The notes under the pieces: generated by a model
The model's database searches: none
What the model was told of the DNA's origin: nothing
What the model saw: the letters and a program-made list of their open reading frames with translations, nothing else
Program-made: the position numbers and the translations under genes
Part shown: in pieces, positions 18,143 through 27,839 of the stretch
Layout: each line of letters begins with the position of its first letter
Numbering within the stretch: the first letter of the stretch is position 1
Assembly (NCBI RefSeq): GCF_025210605.1
Contig: NZ_JAOARI010000024.1
Span: 1-64,000 of the forward strand
Source: Halodesulfovibrio sp.
GTDB taxonomy: Bacteria; Desulfobacterota; Desulfovibrionia; Desulfovibrionales; Desulfovibrionaceae
Length of the DNA stretch: 64,000 bases
Direction of reading: 5' to 3'

Positions 18143-18143
18143 A

Positions 18144-18410
18144 ATGTCCGAAGCTATTGAACAGCGGAAGGGTCGCGCGCTCGTTGGTACTGTTGTGAGT
18201 GACAAGAACGACAAAACTATTGTTGTTCGCGTTGAGACACTCGTAAAGCACCCGCTTCTTAAAAAGTACATTCGTCGTCGTAAGAAATTCACAGCTCACG
18301 ACCCTAACAACGAGTGTGCAATGGGTGATAAAGTGAAAATCATCGAGTTCCGTCCTCTCAGTCGCAACAAACGCTGGCATCTCGTTTCTGTTTTGGAAAA
18401 AGCCGTTTAG
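18144..18410 (+). CDS. rpsQ: 30S ribosomal protein S17
   Basis: S17 (88 residues) is an early-binding OB-fold protein of the 30S body. [39 protein letters not shown] covers the OB fold core. It marks the end of the classical S10 gene set; rplN follows after 9 nt with no terminator, so the S10 and spc groups form one transcript here. Confidence 0.97.
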   Translation: MSEAIEQRKGRALVGTVVSDKNDKTIVVRVETLVKHPLLKKYIRRRKKFTAHDPNNECAMGDKVKIIEFRPLSRNKRWHLVSVLEKAV

Positions 18411-18419
18411 GGGTTTGCT

Positions 18420-18788
18420 ATGATTCAGGTAGAATCTACTCTTGAAGTAGCGGACAACTCCGGTGCCAAAAAAGTTGCTTGTATTAAAGTTCTCGGCGGT
18501 TCAAAACGCCGTTACGCTTCTGTAGGCGACATCATCGTAGTATCCGTGAAAGAGGCTATGCCTCATTCTAAGGTGAAAAAAGGTGACGTGATGAAAGCTG
18601 TTGTTGTGCGCACGAAGAAAGAAATTCGTCGCGTAGATGGCACTTACATCAAGTTCGACACCAACGCAGCAGTAGTGCTGAACAAGCAGGGCGAACCTGT
18701 AGGTACACGTATCTTCGGACCAGTTGCTCGCGAACTCCGCGGTAAAGGTTTTATGAAGATTGTATCTCTCGCACCTGAGGTATTGTAG
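18420..18788 (+). CDS. rplN: 50S ribosomal protein L14
   Basis: L14 (122 residues) sits at the subunit interface and binds the silencing factor RsfS in many bacteria. [27 protein letters not shown] is nearly invariant. It begins the spc part of the superoperon without a visible promoter of its own. Confidence 0.98.
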   Translation: MIQVESTLEVADNSGAKKVACIKVLGGSKRRYASVGDIIVVSVKEAMPHSKVKKGDVMKAVVVRTKKEIRRVDGTYIKFDTNAAVVLNKQGEPVGTRIFGPVARELRGKGFMKIVSLAPEVL

Positions 18789-18796
18789 GAGAAACC

Positions 18797-19120
18797 ATGA
18801 AACAGTATCGTATCCATAAAGACGACAAGGTCATGGTAACCTCCGGTAAGGACAAAGGCAAAATCGGCAAAGTTACTAAGATCCTTCGTAAGAAAGATCG
18901 CGTAATTGTCGAAGGTGCTAATATGGTTAAACGCCACACTAAGGCGAACCCATATGCACAGCAGCCTGGTGGAATCGTCGAAAAAGAAATGCCTATTCAC
19001 GTTTCTAACGTAATGGTCATGTGCGGTGCATGTGCAGAGCCTACCCGTGTAGGTTACCGCCACACCGAAGACGGTAAAAAAGTGCGCTTCTGCAAGAAGT
19101 GTAACGAAATCCTTGGGTAG
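18797..19120 (+). CDS. rplX: 50S ribosomal protein L24, with zinc-ribbon tail
   Basis: L24 (107 residues) is an early assembly protein with a KOW domain ([19 protein letters not shown]). The C-terminus carries two cysteine pairs (CGAC and CKKC) about 25 residues apart, giving a zinc-ribbon-like tail that many L24 proteins keep. It follows rplN by 8 nt. Confidence 0.97.
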   Translation: MKQYRIHKDDKVMVTSGKDKGKIGKVTKILRKKDRVIVEGANMVKRHTKANPYAQQPGGIVEKEMPIHVSNVMVMCGACAEPTRVGYRHTEDGKKVRFCKKCNEILG

Positions 19121-19131
19121 GGTGAAAGACG

Positions 19132-19671
19132 ATGACCCGTCTGAATAAGATCTATAATGAAAACGTGGTGCCGGCCTTGCAGAAAGAGTTCCAGTACAAA
19201 GGACCTATGCAGGTTCCCGGGCTGGAAAAGATCTCCCTCAACATCGGTCTTGGCGAAGCAAGCTCTAACAACAAAGTTCTCGAAGACGCTGTTGTAGCTC
19301 TTACAGCCATTGCCGGTCAGAAGGCCGTTGTTACTCGTGCTAAGAAATCTATTGCGGCATTTAAACTGCGTGAAGGCATGCCTATCGGCTGCCGTGTAAC
19401 TCTTCGCGGTGCTGTAATGTGGGATTTCCTCGATAAGCTCGTTAACTTTGCACTGCCTCGTGTACGTGACTTCCGCGGTATCCCTGATCGTGGTTTTGAT
19501 GGTCGTGGTAACTTTACCCTGGGTATCAAAGAACACACCATCTTCCCTGAAATGGAAGCAGATCGTGTTGAAAATGCCTTTGGTATGAACATCACCATCG
19601 TTACTACCGCTTCCTCTGACAAAGAAGGCAAATTCCTGCTTGATCAGCTCGGAATGCCTTTCAAGAAGTAA
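19132..19671 (+). CDS. rplE: 50S ribosomal protein L5
   Basis: L5 (179 residues) binds 5S rRNA with L18 and contacts P-site tRNA. Landmarks are [11 protein letters not shown], the [22 protein letters not shown] loop and [22 protein letters not shown]. Start and length are usual. It is followed after 12 nt by rpsN. Confidence 0.98.
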   Translation: MTRLNKIYNENVVPALQKEFQYKGPMQVPGLEKISLNIGLGEASSNNKVLEDAVVALTAIAGQKAVVTRAKKSIAAFKLREGMPIGCRVTLRGAVMWDFLDKLVNFALPRVRDFRGIPDRGFDGRGNFTLGIKEHTIFPEMEADRVENAFGMNITIVTTASSDKEGKFLLDQLGMPFKK

Positions 19672-19683
19672 GGAGAACCAAAG

Positions 19684-19869
19684 ATGTCTCGTAAGTCTCT
19701 TGAAGTAAAAGCAGCGCGCAAACCTAAGTTTAGCGCGCGTGCATACAATCGTTGTCCAATTTGTGGACGCCCGCGCGCATTCATGCGCCGCTTCGGCATT
19801 TGCCGTATCTGCTTCCGCCAGATGTCTCTGCGCGGTGAGCTCCCAGGCGTTCGTAAATCGAGCTGGTAA
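19684..19869 (+). CDS. rpsN: 30S ribosomal protein S14, zinc-binding (type Z) form
   Basis: S14 (61 residues) is the short zinc-binding variant, as shown by CPICG and CRICF motifs in [22 protein letters not shown]. Bacteria with both forms switch to a longer cysteine-free S14 under zinc limitation; no such paralogue lies in this window. The gene is between rplE and rpsH as usual. Confidence 0.98.
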   Translation: MSRKSLEVKAARKPKFSARAYNRCPICGRPRAFMRRFGICRICFRQMSLRGELPGVRKSSW

Positions 19870-19886
19870 GTCACAAGGAGTTTTAG

Positions 19887-20267
19887 ATGCTGACTGATCC
19901 TATTGCTGACATGCTTACACGTGTCCGCAACGCGCACTTGGCCCTTCATAAGGAAGTGAGTGTGCCGCGCTCGAAGATGAAGGAATCCATTGCCTCCATC
20001 CTCAAGGCTGAGGGTTACGTAAACGACTTCTCTGTAGAAGATCGTGAAATCAAGATCACTTTGAAATACGTTAAAGGTAAAGCAGTTATTGCTGGTCTCA
20101 AGCGTATCTCTAAGCCAGGTCGTCGTGTTTACGTAGGTGCTCAGGACGTTCCATCCGTTCAGAACGGTCTTGGAATTTGTATCCTGTCCACATCCCGTGG
20201 TGTACTAGAAGGAAACGCTGCTAAAGAAGCTAATGCTGGCGGCGAAATCCTCTGCGAAATCTGGTAG
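19887..20267 (+). CDS. rpsH: 30S ribosomal protein S8
   Basis: S8 (126 residues) binds helix 21 of 16S rRNA and in E. coli represses the spc operon at the rplE start. [19 protein letters not shown] and the C-terminal [27 protein letters not shown] are typical. The 12-nt gap before rplE contains no room for a full S8-site hairpin, so I do not claim the same control. Confidence 0.98.
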   Translation: MLTDPIADMLTRVRNAHLALHKEVSVPRSKMKESIASILKAEGYVNDFSVEDREIKITLKYVKGKAVIAGLKRISKPGRRVYVGAQDVPSVQNGLGICILSTSRGVLEGNAAKEANAGGEILCEIW

Positions 20268-20278
20268 CGGGTGCAGTC

Positions 20279-20815
20279 ATGTCACGTATTGGTAAGCAGC
20301 CTGTAGCAATCCCTTCCGGTGTTGAAGTTAAGATTGCGGGCGAAGCTATTAATGTAAAGGGCCCTAAGGGCAGTATTTCTACTCCTGTAGAAGCTACCCT
20401 CAATTACGAAATTGCTGACGGCAAAGTAGTAATTACCCGCAAAGATGAGTCCCGCGTAGCTCGTGCACAGCACGGCCTTCGTCGTACTCTTGTTGCTAAC
20501 TGCATCGACGGTGTAAGCAAAGGCTTCTCCAAAACTCTCGAAGTTAACGGTGTTGGTTACAAAGTTGCGGTTAAGGGAAAAAATGTTGAACTTGCAGTTG
20601 GGTTCTCCCATCCAGTTGTTATGCCTCTTCCAGAAGGAATCGAGGCTAAAGCTGAGGGTAACAAGCTGACAATTAGCGGCATCGATAAGCAGCTCGTAGG
20701 TGAGTTTGCAGCTACCGTTCGTCGTGTACGTCCGCCAGAACCTTACAAAGGCAAGGGCATTAAATACGATAATGAGCAGATCCGCCGCAAAGCCGGTAAA
20801 TCTGCAGGTAAATAG
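20279..20815 (+). CDS. rplF: 50S ribosomal protein L6
   Basis: L6 (178 residues) has two related domains and lies near the GTPase centre. MSRIGKQPVAIPSGVEV and the C-terminal RPPEPYKGKGIKYDNEQIRRKAGKS are hallmarks. It lies 11 nt after rpsH and 14 nt before rplR. Confidence 0.98.
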   Translation: MSRIGKQPVAIPSGVEVKIAGEAINVKGPKGSISTPVEATLNYEIADGKVVITRKDESRVARAQHGLRRTLVANCIDGVSKGFSKTLEVNGVGYKVAVKGKNVELAVGFSHPVVMPLPEGIEAKAEGNKLTISGIDKQLVGEFAATVRRVRPPEPYKGKGIKYDNEQIRRKAGKSAGK

Positions 20816-20829
20816 GCAGGTCTAGACAG

Positions 20830-21186
20830 ATGAAGTCCAAGAACGAAAAAAGGTTGCGTCGTAAAGTTCGCATCCGGAAAAAGATTTCAGGCTCTGCTGA
20901 ATGTCCGCGTCTCGTTGTCTTCAGGTCTAACCTGCACATCTACGCTCAGCTTGTGGATGACTGCGAAGGTAAAACCATTGCAGCAGCTTCCACACTGACT
21001 CTTAGCAAAGACGGCGAAGCACTTAAATCCAACAAGGCTTCTGCAGCCAAGGTTGGCACAGAAATCGCTCGCCTTGCTAAGGAACAGAAAATCGAGCGCG
21101 TAGTGTTCGACCGTAACGGCTACATCTATCACGGCCGCATTCAGGCAATTGCTGATGCAGCTCGTGAAGCAGGCCTGAAATTCTAA
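20830..21186 (+). CDS. rplR: 50S ribosomal protein L18
   Basis: L18 (118 residues) attaches 5S rRNA to the 50S subunit together with L5. A strongly basic N-terminus (about residues 1-20) is followed by [18 protein letters not shown] and the C-terminal [26 protein letters not shown]. Canonical position between rplF and rpsE. Confidence 0.97.
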   Translation: MKSKNEKRLRRKVRIRKKISGSAECPRLVVFRSNLHIYAQLVDDCEGKTIAAASTLTLSKDGEALKSNKASAAKVGTEIARLAKEQKIERVVFDRNGYIYHGRIQAIADAAREAGLKF

Positions 21187-21203
21187 CAGGTATAGGTATA
21201 GTC

Positions 21204-21695
21204 ATGGAACAAAACGAACTCGGTTTGATTGAAAAGATTGTCTATCTCAACCGCGTTGCTAAAGTTGTAAAGGGCGGCCGCCGTTTCAGCTTTTCCGCAT
21301 TGGTTGTAGTAGGCGACGGTCAGGGCAATGTAGGCTTCGGCCTTGGTAAAGCTCAGGAAGTTCCTGAAGCTCTGCGCAAAGCCTCTGAGCGTGCAAAAAG
21401 AGACATGGTTCAGATCTCATTGGTTGACGGTACATTACCTTATGAGGTATTAGGTCGTTTCGGCGCTGGTCGTGTTCTTTTGAAGCCTGCTTCAAAAGGT
21501 ACTGGTATCATCGCTGGTGGCCCGGTACGTGCGATTATGGAAGCTGTTGGTGTAACTGATATTCTTGCAAAAGCTATCGGTACCAACAACCCACATAACG
21601 TACTCCGTGCAACCATGGCTGGTCTGACATCCCTGCGCAGTGCTGACTATGTTGGTTCTCTGCGTGGTAAGAAGCTCGAAGCTCCTAGGAAGTAG
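21204..21695 (+). CDS. rpsE: 30S ribosomal protein S5
   Basis: S5 (163 residues) affects decoding fidelity and is the site of spectinomycin-resistance changes. The N-terminal double-stranded RNA-binding fold includes [29 protein letters not shown], in which the spectinomycin loop is of wild-type length. It lies 17 nt after rplR and 8 nt before rpmD. Confidence 0.98.
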   Translation: MEQNELGLIEKIVYLNRVAKVVKGGRRFSFSALVVVGDGQGNVGFGLGKAQEVPEALRKASERAKRDMVQISLVDGTLPYEVLGRFGAGRVLLKPASKGTGIIAGGPVRAIMEAVGVTDILAKAIGTNNPHNVLRATMAGLTSLRSADYVGSLRGKKLEAPRK

Positions 21696-21703
21696 GTATA
21701 GCC

Positions 21704-21874
21704 ATGATCAAGGTTAAACTTGTACGTAGCCGGATCGGCTCTCTCCCTAAACAGCGTGCTGTACTGGACGCTCTGGGCCTGAAAAAGATCCGTCAGGAAA
21801 AACAGTTTAAGGACAATGCTGCAATACGCGGTATGATTGCTAAAGTTTCTCATATGGTGGAGGTTACGGAGTAA
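21704..21874 (+). CDS. rpmD: 50S ribosomal protein L30
   Basis: This 56-residue protein starts MIKVKLVRSRIGSLPKQRAVL and continues to ALGLKKIRQEK with the loop SRIGSLPKQ that typifies L30. The reading frame runs from ATG 21704 to TAA 21872-21874, and its last base is the first base of the rplO start, giving a TAATG overlap. The length equals that of most bacterial L30 proteins. Confidence 0.97.
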   Translation: MIKVKLVRSRIGSLPKQRAVLDALGLKKIRQEKQFKDNAAIRGMIAKVSHMVEVTE

Positions 21875-22323
21875 TGCAACTTCACGAACTTTTCCCGTTT
21901 AAAGAGGAACGTAAGCAGCGTCGTCGTATCGGTCGTGGCTCCGGCTCTGGCTGGGGTAAGACTGCAGCAAAAGGTCATAAAGGTCAGAATGCACGCTCTG
22001 GTGGCGGCGTTCGTCCAGGTTTCGAAGGTGGCCAGATGCCTCTGGCTCGTCGTCTGCCTAAGCGTGGTTTCTCCAACGCTAAGTTTAAAGCAGTATACGA
22101 CGTGATCAATCTTGATCGCCTTGCTGAAGCTTTTGAGGGTCAGACTAAGATCTCCCTCGAGGACATCTACGCACGCGGTCTTGCTAAGAACGGTGCAGCT
22201 GTTAAAATTCTCGGTCGTGGCGAAATTTCTGCTGCGCTGACAATTGAAGCTCACAAGTTCACTGCTTCTGCACTTGAAAAAATCCAAAACGCCGGCGGCG
22301 AAGCCAAGGCGCTTGAAGGGTAG
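21874..22323 (+). CDS. rplO: 50S ribosomal protein L15
   Basis: L15 (149 residues) is a late assembly protein with a long glycine/arginine-rich N-terminal extension (GRGSGSGWGKTAAKGHKGQ, then FEGGQMPLARRLPKRGF). It overlaps rpmD by one base and ends 7 nt before secY, placing ribosomal and translocon genes in one transcript. Confidence 0.98.
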   Translation: MQLHELFPFKEERKQRRRIGRGSGSGWGKTAAKGHKGQNARSGGGVRPGFEGGQMPLARRLPKRGFSNAKFKAVYDVINLDRLAEAFEGQTKISLEDIYARGLAKNGAAVKILGRGEISAALTIEAHKFTASALEKIQNAGGEAKALEG

Positions 22324-22330
22324 GTAAAAC

Positions 22331-23644
22331 GTGGCGCTCAGTGGTGTTGATAATCTGGCGAAACAGCCAGAACTGAAAAAGAAATTGTTGTGGACCTTCT
22401 TCTTACTCGCTGTTTACCGTATTGGTATTCATGTACCTGTTCCAGGAGTTGATGCAGCGGCGTTGTCTGATTTCTTTGCCAGCGTTCAAAACACCCTGTT
22501 CGGCCTGTTTGACATGTTTTCCGGGGGCGGACTTCGAAAGCTTTCGATCTTCGCTCTCGGTATCATGCCCTATATTTCTGCCTCTATTATCGTGCAGCTT
22601 TTGCAGGTAGTTTCACCTGATCTTAAGCGCATGGCAAAAGAGGAGGGGGCTTCTGGTCGTCAGAAGATTACCCAGTACACCCGTTATGGTACTGTCCTCA
22701 TTACCATTATTCAGGGTCTGGGTATCGCAGTTGGTCTGGAAAGCATGACCAGCCCAGTTGGCGCACCAGTTGTACTTACAGCCGGATGGGCTTTCCGACT
22801 CACCACGATCATCACGCTTACCGCAGGTACCGTCTTGATTATGTGGCTAGGCGAGCAAATTACTGAAAAAGGTGTTGGAAATGGTATTTCCTTAATCATT
22901 TTCGCTGGTATTATTGCTGGTCTTCCGGGTGCCCTGCTTAGATCCTTTAACCTTGTTGGTGCAGGTGAACTCAGCATTTTTGTTGGTATTCTCATCCTCG
23001 CCATCATGGCTGCCGTTTTGGCATTTATTGTCTTTATGGAGCGTGGTCAACGCCGTATCCCTATCCATTATGCTAAGCGTCAAATGGGTAGAAAAATGGT
23101 TGGCGGACAGACTACTCATCTTCCACTGCGTGTTAACACTGCTGGTGTTATTCCACCGATTTTTGCATCTTCATTGCTCATGTTCCCGGCTACAATCGGT
23201 ACATTTGCACCGGATGTAGAGTGGATTCAGCAGTTCTCTGCATGGTTTGCTCCACAGACAATTATATATAACATCATTTTCATCGCTCTCATTGTATTCT
23301 TCTGTTTCTTCTACACTGCAATTGTTTTTGATCCAAAAGACATTGCTGAAAACTTGAAGAACTCAGGTGGTTTTATTCCTGGTATTCGTCCAGGTGTAAA
23401 AACTCGTGAATACATTGATAAGGTCCTTTCCAGAATCACTCTGTGGGGTTCCTTTTACATCGCAGCTATCTGTGTTCTGCCAATGCTCCTTATCGCAAAG
23501 CTTAATGTTCCATTCTACTTTGGTGGAACAAGCCTCTTGATTATTGTTGGGGTTGCAATGGATTTCATGTCACAGGTAGAGTCTCACATGATCTCTCGCC
23601 AATACGAAGGACTTATGAGTAAGTCTAAGAAAGGTAGAAAGTAG
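22331..23644 (+). CDS. secY: SecY, protein-conducting channel subunit
   Basis: SecY (437 residues) forms the membrane pore of the Sec translocon. Ten hydrophobic segments are visible, with the plug region LFDMFSGGGLRKLSIFALGIMPYISASI after the first helix and the cytoplasmic loop of helices 8-9 (ENLKNSGGFIPGIRPG) that contacts SecA and ribosomes. The start is GTG at 22331. It is followed after 2 nt by map; adk, which commonly stands between them, is absent here. Confidence 0.98.
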   Translation: MALSGVDNLAKQPELKKKLLWTFFLLAVYRIGIHVPVPGVDAAALSDFFASVQNTLFGLFDMFSGGGLRKLSIFALGIMPYISASIIVQLLQVVSPDLKRMAKEEGASGRQKITQYTRYGTVLITIIQGLGIAVGLESMTSPVGAPVVLTAGWAFRLTTIITLTAGTVLIMWLGEQITEKGVGNGISLIIFAGIIAGLPGALLRSFNLVGAGELSIFVGILILAIMAAVLAFIVFMERGQRRIPIHYAKRQMGRKMVGGQTTHLPLRVNTAGVIPPIFASSLLMFPATIGTFAPDVEWIQQFSAWFAPQTIIYNIIFIALIVFFCFFYTAIVFDPKDIAENLKNSGGFIPGIRPGVKTREYIDKVLSRITLWGSFYIAAICVLPMLLIAKLNVPFYFGGTSLLIIVGVAMDFMSQVESHMISRQYEGLMSKSKKGRK

Positions 23645-23646
23645 AA

Positions 23647-24414
23647 GTGAAAAAATACCGCGGTGTTTTTTTAAAAAATGAGAAAGAAATTGGCCTCCTT
23701 AGAGAGGCCAATAGAATTGGTGCTATCATTCTTGACGTCCTGGGTGAACATGTTCGCCCAGGCGTTAAGACTATCTTTTTCCATGAGTTAACAATGAACT
23801 TGTGCAAACAGTTCAATGTTAAGCCTGCATTTCTCGGTCTCTATGGTTTTCCTTATTCTTTATGCTGTTCAATAAATGAAGAAATCGTTCACGGTTTTCC
23901 GTCTGAACGTGAGCTTAAAGAAGGTGACATAGTTTCTTTTGATGTTGGTGTCCTTTTTGAAGGTTTTTATGGCGATAATGCCAGAACCTTTGCAGTAGGA
24001 TCTGTTTCGGAAAAAGCGCAAGAGCTTATGGACGTAACCCGTGAATCTTTGATGAAGGGTATTGAACAGGCTCGCCCGGGAAATAATCTCAACGATGTTT
24101 CCAGAGCTGTTCAGGAACATGCTGAATCCCATGGTTTTGGTATTGTTCGTCGCTTTGTAGGACACGGTATCGGTCGCAAGCTTCATGAAAAACCGGAAGT
24201 TCCTAACTTTGTTCCGCAGGGTAATTCGGGACTTCCGCTGAAAGCTGGAATGGTGATTGCCATTGAGCCTATGGTTACTGAAGGTTCGTTTGAAGTTGAT
24301 ATTCTTGATGACAAATGGACAGCTGTAACTAAGGACAGAAAGCTTTCTGCTCATTTTGAGCATTCTATTGCTATTACATCAGACGGTCCCGTTATTTTGA
24401 GTCTGTCTGATTAA
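23647..24414 (+). CDS. map: Methionine aminopeptidase, type I
   Basis: This 255-residue metalloenzyme removes the initiator methionine from nascent chains. The metal ligands are visible in order: the two aspartates in FDVGVLFEGFYGDNARTF, the histidine in GHGIGRKLHE and the glutamates in IAIEPM and FEHSIAI. The catalytic histidine lies in NEEIVHGFPS. Translation starts at GTG 23647, 2 nt after secY. The N-terminus has no extra zinc-finger extension. Confidence 0.97.
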   Translation: MKKYRGVFLKNEKEIGLLREANRIGAIILDVLGEHVRPGVKTIFFHELTMNLCKQFNVKPAFLGLYGFPYSLCCSINEEIVHGFPSERELKEGDIVSFDVGVLFEGFYGDNARTFAVGSVSEKAQELMDVTRESLMKGIEQARPGNNLNDVSRAVQEHAESHGFGIVRRFVGHGIGRKLHEKPEVPNFVPQGNSGLPLKAGMVIAIEPMVTEGSFEVDILDDKWTAVTKDRKLSAHFEHSIAITSDGPVILSLSD

Positions 24415-24534
24415 TTGAGTCAATACACGTTTTTTGTGTTGACTACTTGTGGAACTTGGTGTTACTGACTACAGTTCTGGGCTTGTGAGAGCTCAGTTTT
24501 GTTGTGTCAGAAGATCCAGACTATGGAGTCAAAG

Positions 24535-24648
24535 ATGAAAGTCAGGCCTTCAGTTAAGAAAATGTGCTCTAAGTGCAAGGTTATCCGGCGCAAGGGCATC
24601 CTGAGAGTCATTTGCGAAAATCCCCGACATAAACAGCGTCAGGGCTAA
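24535..24648 (+). CDS. rpmJ: 50S ribosomal protein L36, zinc-binding form
   Basis: This 37-residue protein, starting [21 protein letters not shown], is L36 of the cysteine-containing (C+) type: CSKC, a third cysteine and the histidine of PRHKQRQG form the zinc site. The frame runs from ATG 24535 (GGAG 9 nt upstream) to TAA 24646-24648. It opens the alpha part of the superoperon after a 120-nt gap that holds a bulged hairpin GTCAA..TTGAC (24419-24443) but no terminator. infA, often found here, is not present. Confidence 0.97.
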   Translation: MKVRPSVKKMCSKCKVIRRKGILRVICENPRHKQRQG

Positions 24649-24666
24649 GCATACCAGGAGTAAATT

Positions 24667-25038
24667 GTGGCTCGAATTGCAGGTGTAGATCTCCCAAGAG
24701 GTAAGCGTGCAGATATCGCTCTTACCTACATTTTCGGCATTGGTCGTTATACTGCTCTCCAGATCCTCGACACCGTAGGTGTTGACTGGACACGCAACAT
24801 TGACGACGTAACTGCGGAAGAAGTTAACGAGATCCGTAAAGTTATTGAGCAGGACTACAAGGTAGAGGGCGACCTCCGCCGCGAAGTTTCTTCCAACATC
24901 AAACGTCTTATGGACTCCGGTTGTTACCGTGGTCTGCGTCACCGTCGCGGTCTTCCTGTGAGCGGTCAGCGTACTAAGACTAACGCACGTACCCGTAAAG
25001 GTCCACGTCGCGCTGTTGTTGGTAAGAAGAAGAAGTAA
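24667..25038 (+). CDS. rpsM: 30S ribosomal protein S13
   Basis: S13 (123 residues) forms intersubunit bridges from the 30S head. [26 protein letters not shown] and the C-terminal [30 protein letters not shown] are typical. The start is GTG at 24667. In E. coli the leader upstream of rpsM carries the S4-binding pseudoknot; here the longest spacer of the block follows rpsM instead. Confidence 0.98.
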   Translation: MARIAGVDLPRGKRADIALTYIFGIGRYTALQILDTVGVDWTRNIDDVTAEEVNEIRKVIEQDYKVEGDLRREVSSNIKRLMDSGCYRGLRHRRGLPVSGQRTKTNARTRKGPRRAVVGKKKK

Positions 25039-25042
25039 GTCC

Positions 25043-25144
25043 ATCCTCATGTAGGATCAGGCGTGGAATCTCTCCCGAGCCTAAGGATGCTTTCATATGA
25101 TGCAACCCTTAGACCCGGCGTATCACGGCTTAGTCATACTAAGC
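25043..25144 (+). promoter_or_regulatory. Chain of stem-loops between rpsM and rpsK
   Basis: The 161-nt spacer is the longest inside the superoperon and holds several helices: ATCCT/AGGAT (25043-25047 with 25053-25057), AGGC/GCCT (about 25059-25080), CTAAGG/CCTTAG enclosing TGC/GCA (25081 to about 25112), and GCTTAG/CTAAGC (25128-25133 with 25139-25144). None is followed by a U-tract, so it looks like a regulatory or processing region rather than a terminator. Control by S4, encoded two genes downstream, is one possibility. Confidence 0.45.
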
Positions 25145-25199
25145 TCGTATGAGGTTCCCAACCCCATCTATCAATTAATCTAGTTGAGAGAGTATAGTT

Positions 25200-25589
25200 A
25201 TGGCTAGACCCAAGCGTACGGGCAAGAAAAGAGAAAGAAAGAATATTCCCGTAGGGATCGCCCATATCCAGGCTACCTTCAACAATACCATTATTACCTT
25301 TACCGACACTCGTGGTAACGCAGTAAGTTGGGCATCCGCTGGCCAGTCCGGTTTCAAGGGTTCCCGTAAGTCTACTCCGTTTGCTGCTCAGGTTGCAGCT
25401 GATACTGCAGCCAAAAAAGCACAGGAAAACGGAATGCGTACTGTCGGTATCTACGTCAAAGGTCCAGGTACCGGTCGCGAAGCCGCCATGCGTGCTATCA
25501 ACGCTGCTGGATTCAAGGTTGCGTTCATCCGTGACGTAACCCCGATCCCTCACAATGGCTGCCGTCCACCTAAGAGACGTCGCGTCTAA
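25200..25589 (+). CDS. rpsK: 30S ribosomal protein S11
   Basis: S11 (129 residues) lies on the 30S platform near the mRNA exit. [22 protein letters not shown] and the very basic end [20 protein letters not shown] identify it; the latter contains the Asn-Gly pair that is converted to isoaspartate in E. coli. It begins 161 nt after rpsM behind a structured spacer. Confidence 0.98.
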   Translation: MARPKRTGKKRERKNIPVGIAHIQATFNNTIITFTDTRGNAVSWASAGQSGFKGSRKSTPFAAQVAADTAAKKAQENGMRTVGIYVKGPGTGREAAMRAINAAGFKVAFIRDVTPIPHNGCRPPKRRRV

Positions 25590-25606
25590 TACAAGAGGAG
25601 ATTGTT

Positions 25607-26233
25607 TTGGCTAAATATAATGGTGCTAAGTGTCGCATTTGTCGACGCGAAGGTTCAAAGTTATTCCTGAAAGGCGATCGCTGTTACACTGATAAATGCG
25701 CGTTTGACCGCCGTCCATACGCACCTGGACAGGCTGGTCGTGCACGCAAAAAAGTAAGCGATTACGCAGTTATGCTGCGCGAAAAGCAGAAAGTTCGTCG
25801 TATGTACGGCATTCTTGAAAAGCAGTTCCGCGCATACTTTAAAAAGGCTGACATGCAGAAAGGCGTTACTGGTGAAAACCTCCTCGCTCTTCTCGAACGT
25901 CGCCTTGATAACGTGGTATACCGTCTCGGCTACGCTAACTCACGTCAGCAGGCTCGTCAGATGGTTCGTCACGGCGTATTTACACTCAACAACCGTCAGG
26001 CAAACATTCCTTCTATGCAGGTGAAAGTTGGCGACGAAATCGTTGTTGTAGAAAAACATCGTAAAGATCCAGTTCTGGCGGAAGCTCAGGAAGTTATCGC
26101 TCGTCGCGGTTGTCCAAATTGGCTGGAAGTTGACGCCCCTAACTTCAAGGGTTCCGTTAAGGCTCTGCCTCAGCGCGAAGACATTCAGTTCCCAATCAAC
26201 GAACAGCTGATTGTCGAGCTCTACTCCAAATAA
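25607..26233 (+). CDS. rpsD: 30S ribosomal protein S4, zinc-binding form
   Basis: S4 (208 residues) nucleates 30S assembly and represses the alpha operon in enteric bacteria. The N-terminal CRIC and the pair C26/C31 (with C9/C12) form a zinc site. The S4 RNA-binding domain follows ([30 protein letters not shown]). Translation begins at TTG 25607 with AGAGGAG 6 nt upstream, an unusual start for an abundant protein that may hold its expression down or allow feedback. Confidence 0.97.
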   Translation: MAKYNGAKCRICRREGSKLFLKGDRCYTDKCAFDRRPYAPGQAGRARKKVSDYAVMLREKQKVRRMYGILEKQFRAYFKKADMQKGVTGENLLALLERRLDNVVYRLGYANSRQQARQMVRHGVFTLNNRQANIPSMQVKVGDEIVVVEKHRKDPVLAEAQEVIARRGCPNWLEVDAPNFKGSVKALPQREDIQFPINEQLIVELYSK

Positions 26234-26246
26234 GCGGGTTTAAAGC

Positions 26247-27290
26247 ATGCTCATCAAACAAGGCGACAGAACTATTAATACTCGCAACTGGTCTGAGTTG
26301 GTTAAACCGGACACCATTGCGCGTATCGGCGAAGGCAACACGCAGTACGGTAAGTTTGTATGCGAGCCTCTTGAACGTGGATATGGTAACACCATCGGCA
26401 ACTCTTTGCGTCGTGTGTTACTCGCTTCCCTTCAGGGCGCTGCCGCTGTTGCAGTAAAAATGTCAGGTGTACATCACGAGTTTACTACCATTGAAGGTGT
26501 GCTCGAAGATGTTACTGATATTGTACTGAACCTTAAGTCAGTACGTTTTGCTATGGACACGGAAGAACCTCAGCGTATTGAGTTCACCGCGAACAAGCAG
26601 GGCGCTGTAACTGCCGAAGCCATTAAAGGCAACCAGCACGTGATGGTTCTTAATCCGGATCAGCCATTATTCACTTTGACCGAGGATAAGGAAGTTACTT
26701 TCGAACTCGAGATCAGAATGGGTAAAGGTTACGTGCCTGCAGACATGCATGAAGGACTCAGCGATGAGATTGGTCTTATCAAGCTTGACGCTAGTTTTTC
26801 ACCAGTTCGCAAGGTTGCCTACACTGTTGAGCAGGCCCGTGTCGGCCAGATGACCAACTATGACAAGCTCATCCTTGAGGTTTGGACTGATGGTTCAGTT
26901 TCACCTGAGGATGCCATTGCCTACAGTGCTAAGATCATTAAAGAACAGATTTCTGTTTTCATTAACTTCGACGAACGCATCTCTGAAGAAGAAAACGAAC
27001 AGGCTGCTGCTGACAGCGGTCTGAACGAAAATCTCTTCAAAGGCATTGATGAGCTCGAACTTTCAGTTCGTGCTACTAACTGCCTGAAGAGTGCAAACGT
27101 TGCATTAGTTGGTGAACTTGTTCAGCGCACTGAATCTGAAATGCTTAAAACCAAAAACTTTGGCCGTAAGTCACTCGACGAAATTCGTCGCGTACTTGGC
27201 GAAATGGAACTGGATTTTGGCATGCAGGTTGAGGGCTTTGAGAAGAAATACCAGGATTGGTTGAAGAGGAAGCAGCAAAATGAGGCATAG
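26247..27290 (+). CDS. rpoA: RNA polymerase alpha subunit
   Basis: RpoA (347 residues) dimerises through its N-terminal domain to scaffold RNA polymerase and uses its C-terminal domain to bind UP elements and activators. The dimerisation core [24 protein letters not shown] and the helix-hairpin-helix C-terminal domain ([17 protein letters not shown]...[17 protein letters not shown]) are clear. It is slightly longer than the E. coli protein at its ends. The stop overlaps rplQ by 11 nt. Confidence 0.98.
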   Translation: MLIKQGDRTINTRNWSELVKPDTIARIGEGNTQYGKFVCEPLERGYGNTIGNSLRRVLLASLQGAAAVAVKMSGVHHEFTTIEGVLEDVTDIVLNLKSVRFAMDTEEPQRIEFTANKQGAVTAEAIKGNQHVMVLNPDQPLFTLTEDKEVTFELEIRMGKGYVPADMHEGLSDEIGLIKLDASFSPVRKVAYTVEQARVGQMTNYDKLILEVWTDGSVSPEDAIAYSAKIIKEQISVFINFDERISEEENEQAAADSGLNENLFKGIDELELSVRATNCLKSANVALVGELVQRTESEMLKTKNFGRKSLDEIRRVLGEMELDFGMQVEGFEKKYQDWLKRKQQNEA

Positions 27291-27735
27291 AAAATCTGGA
27301 AAGAAATTCAGCAGAACACCTGCACATCGCAAGGCTATGTTTAGCAACATGGCTAAGTCTCTGCTGACTCATTACTCTCTTCGTACCACCGTGGTTAAAG
27401 CTAAAAGCCTGCGTGGCGTTATTGAGCCCCTGATTACTCTTGCTAAACGCAATGATCTTCATGCTCGCCGTCAGGCTTACAAAGTTCTTGGTTCTCACCA
27501 GCTCGTTAAGGTTCTGTTCGATGAAATCGGACCGCTTTTCGAAGGTGTACCAGGCGGCTACACTCGTGTTATCAAGCTCTCTACTCCACGTAAGGGCGAT
27601 AACGCACCTATGGCTGTCATTGAACTTATTCGCAAGCCCGGTGCAGAAGAATCTGAATCTGTAGCTCCTATGAGCAAAGATCAGAAAGACGAAGCAGTAA
27701 AGCAGGCTGTTGAAGCTGCTACCGCAGCTGAATAA
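27280..27735 (+). CDS. rplQ: 50S ribosomal protein L17
   Basis: L17 (151 residues) lies near the tunnel exit. [29 protein letters not shown] is diagnostic. A C-terminal acidic extension of about 30 residues ([29 protein letters not shown]) goes beyond the minimal L17 fold, a variation seen in several lineages. It overlaps rpoA by 11 nt and ends the superoperon. Confidence 0.97.
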   Translation: MRHRKSGKKFSRTPAHRKAMFSNMAKSLLTHYSLRTTVVKAKSLRGVIEPLITLAKRNDLHARRQAYKVLGSHQLVKVLFDEIGPLFEGVPGGYTRVIKLSTPRKGDNAPMAVIELIRKPGAEESESVAPMSKDQKDEAVKQAVEAATAAE

Positions 27736-27766
27736 TCTGCGGCTACTGTCTCGCACTATGCATATT

Positions 27767-27797
27767 AAAGACCGTTGTTTTACAACGGTCTTTTTTT
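27767..27797 (+). terminator. Intrinsic terminator of the S10-spc-alpha superoperon
   Basis: A 12-bp perfect stem AAAGACCGTTGT/ACAACGGTCTTT with a 3-nt loop is followed by a run of T. It starts 32 nt after the rplQ stop. The A-tract on the 5' side suits only the plus strand. Confidence 0.93.
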
Positions 27798-27839
27798 ATG
27801 TCAGTTGCAGTATTTCTTTTTTCGATGTAGGCAATAGGC

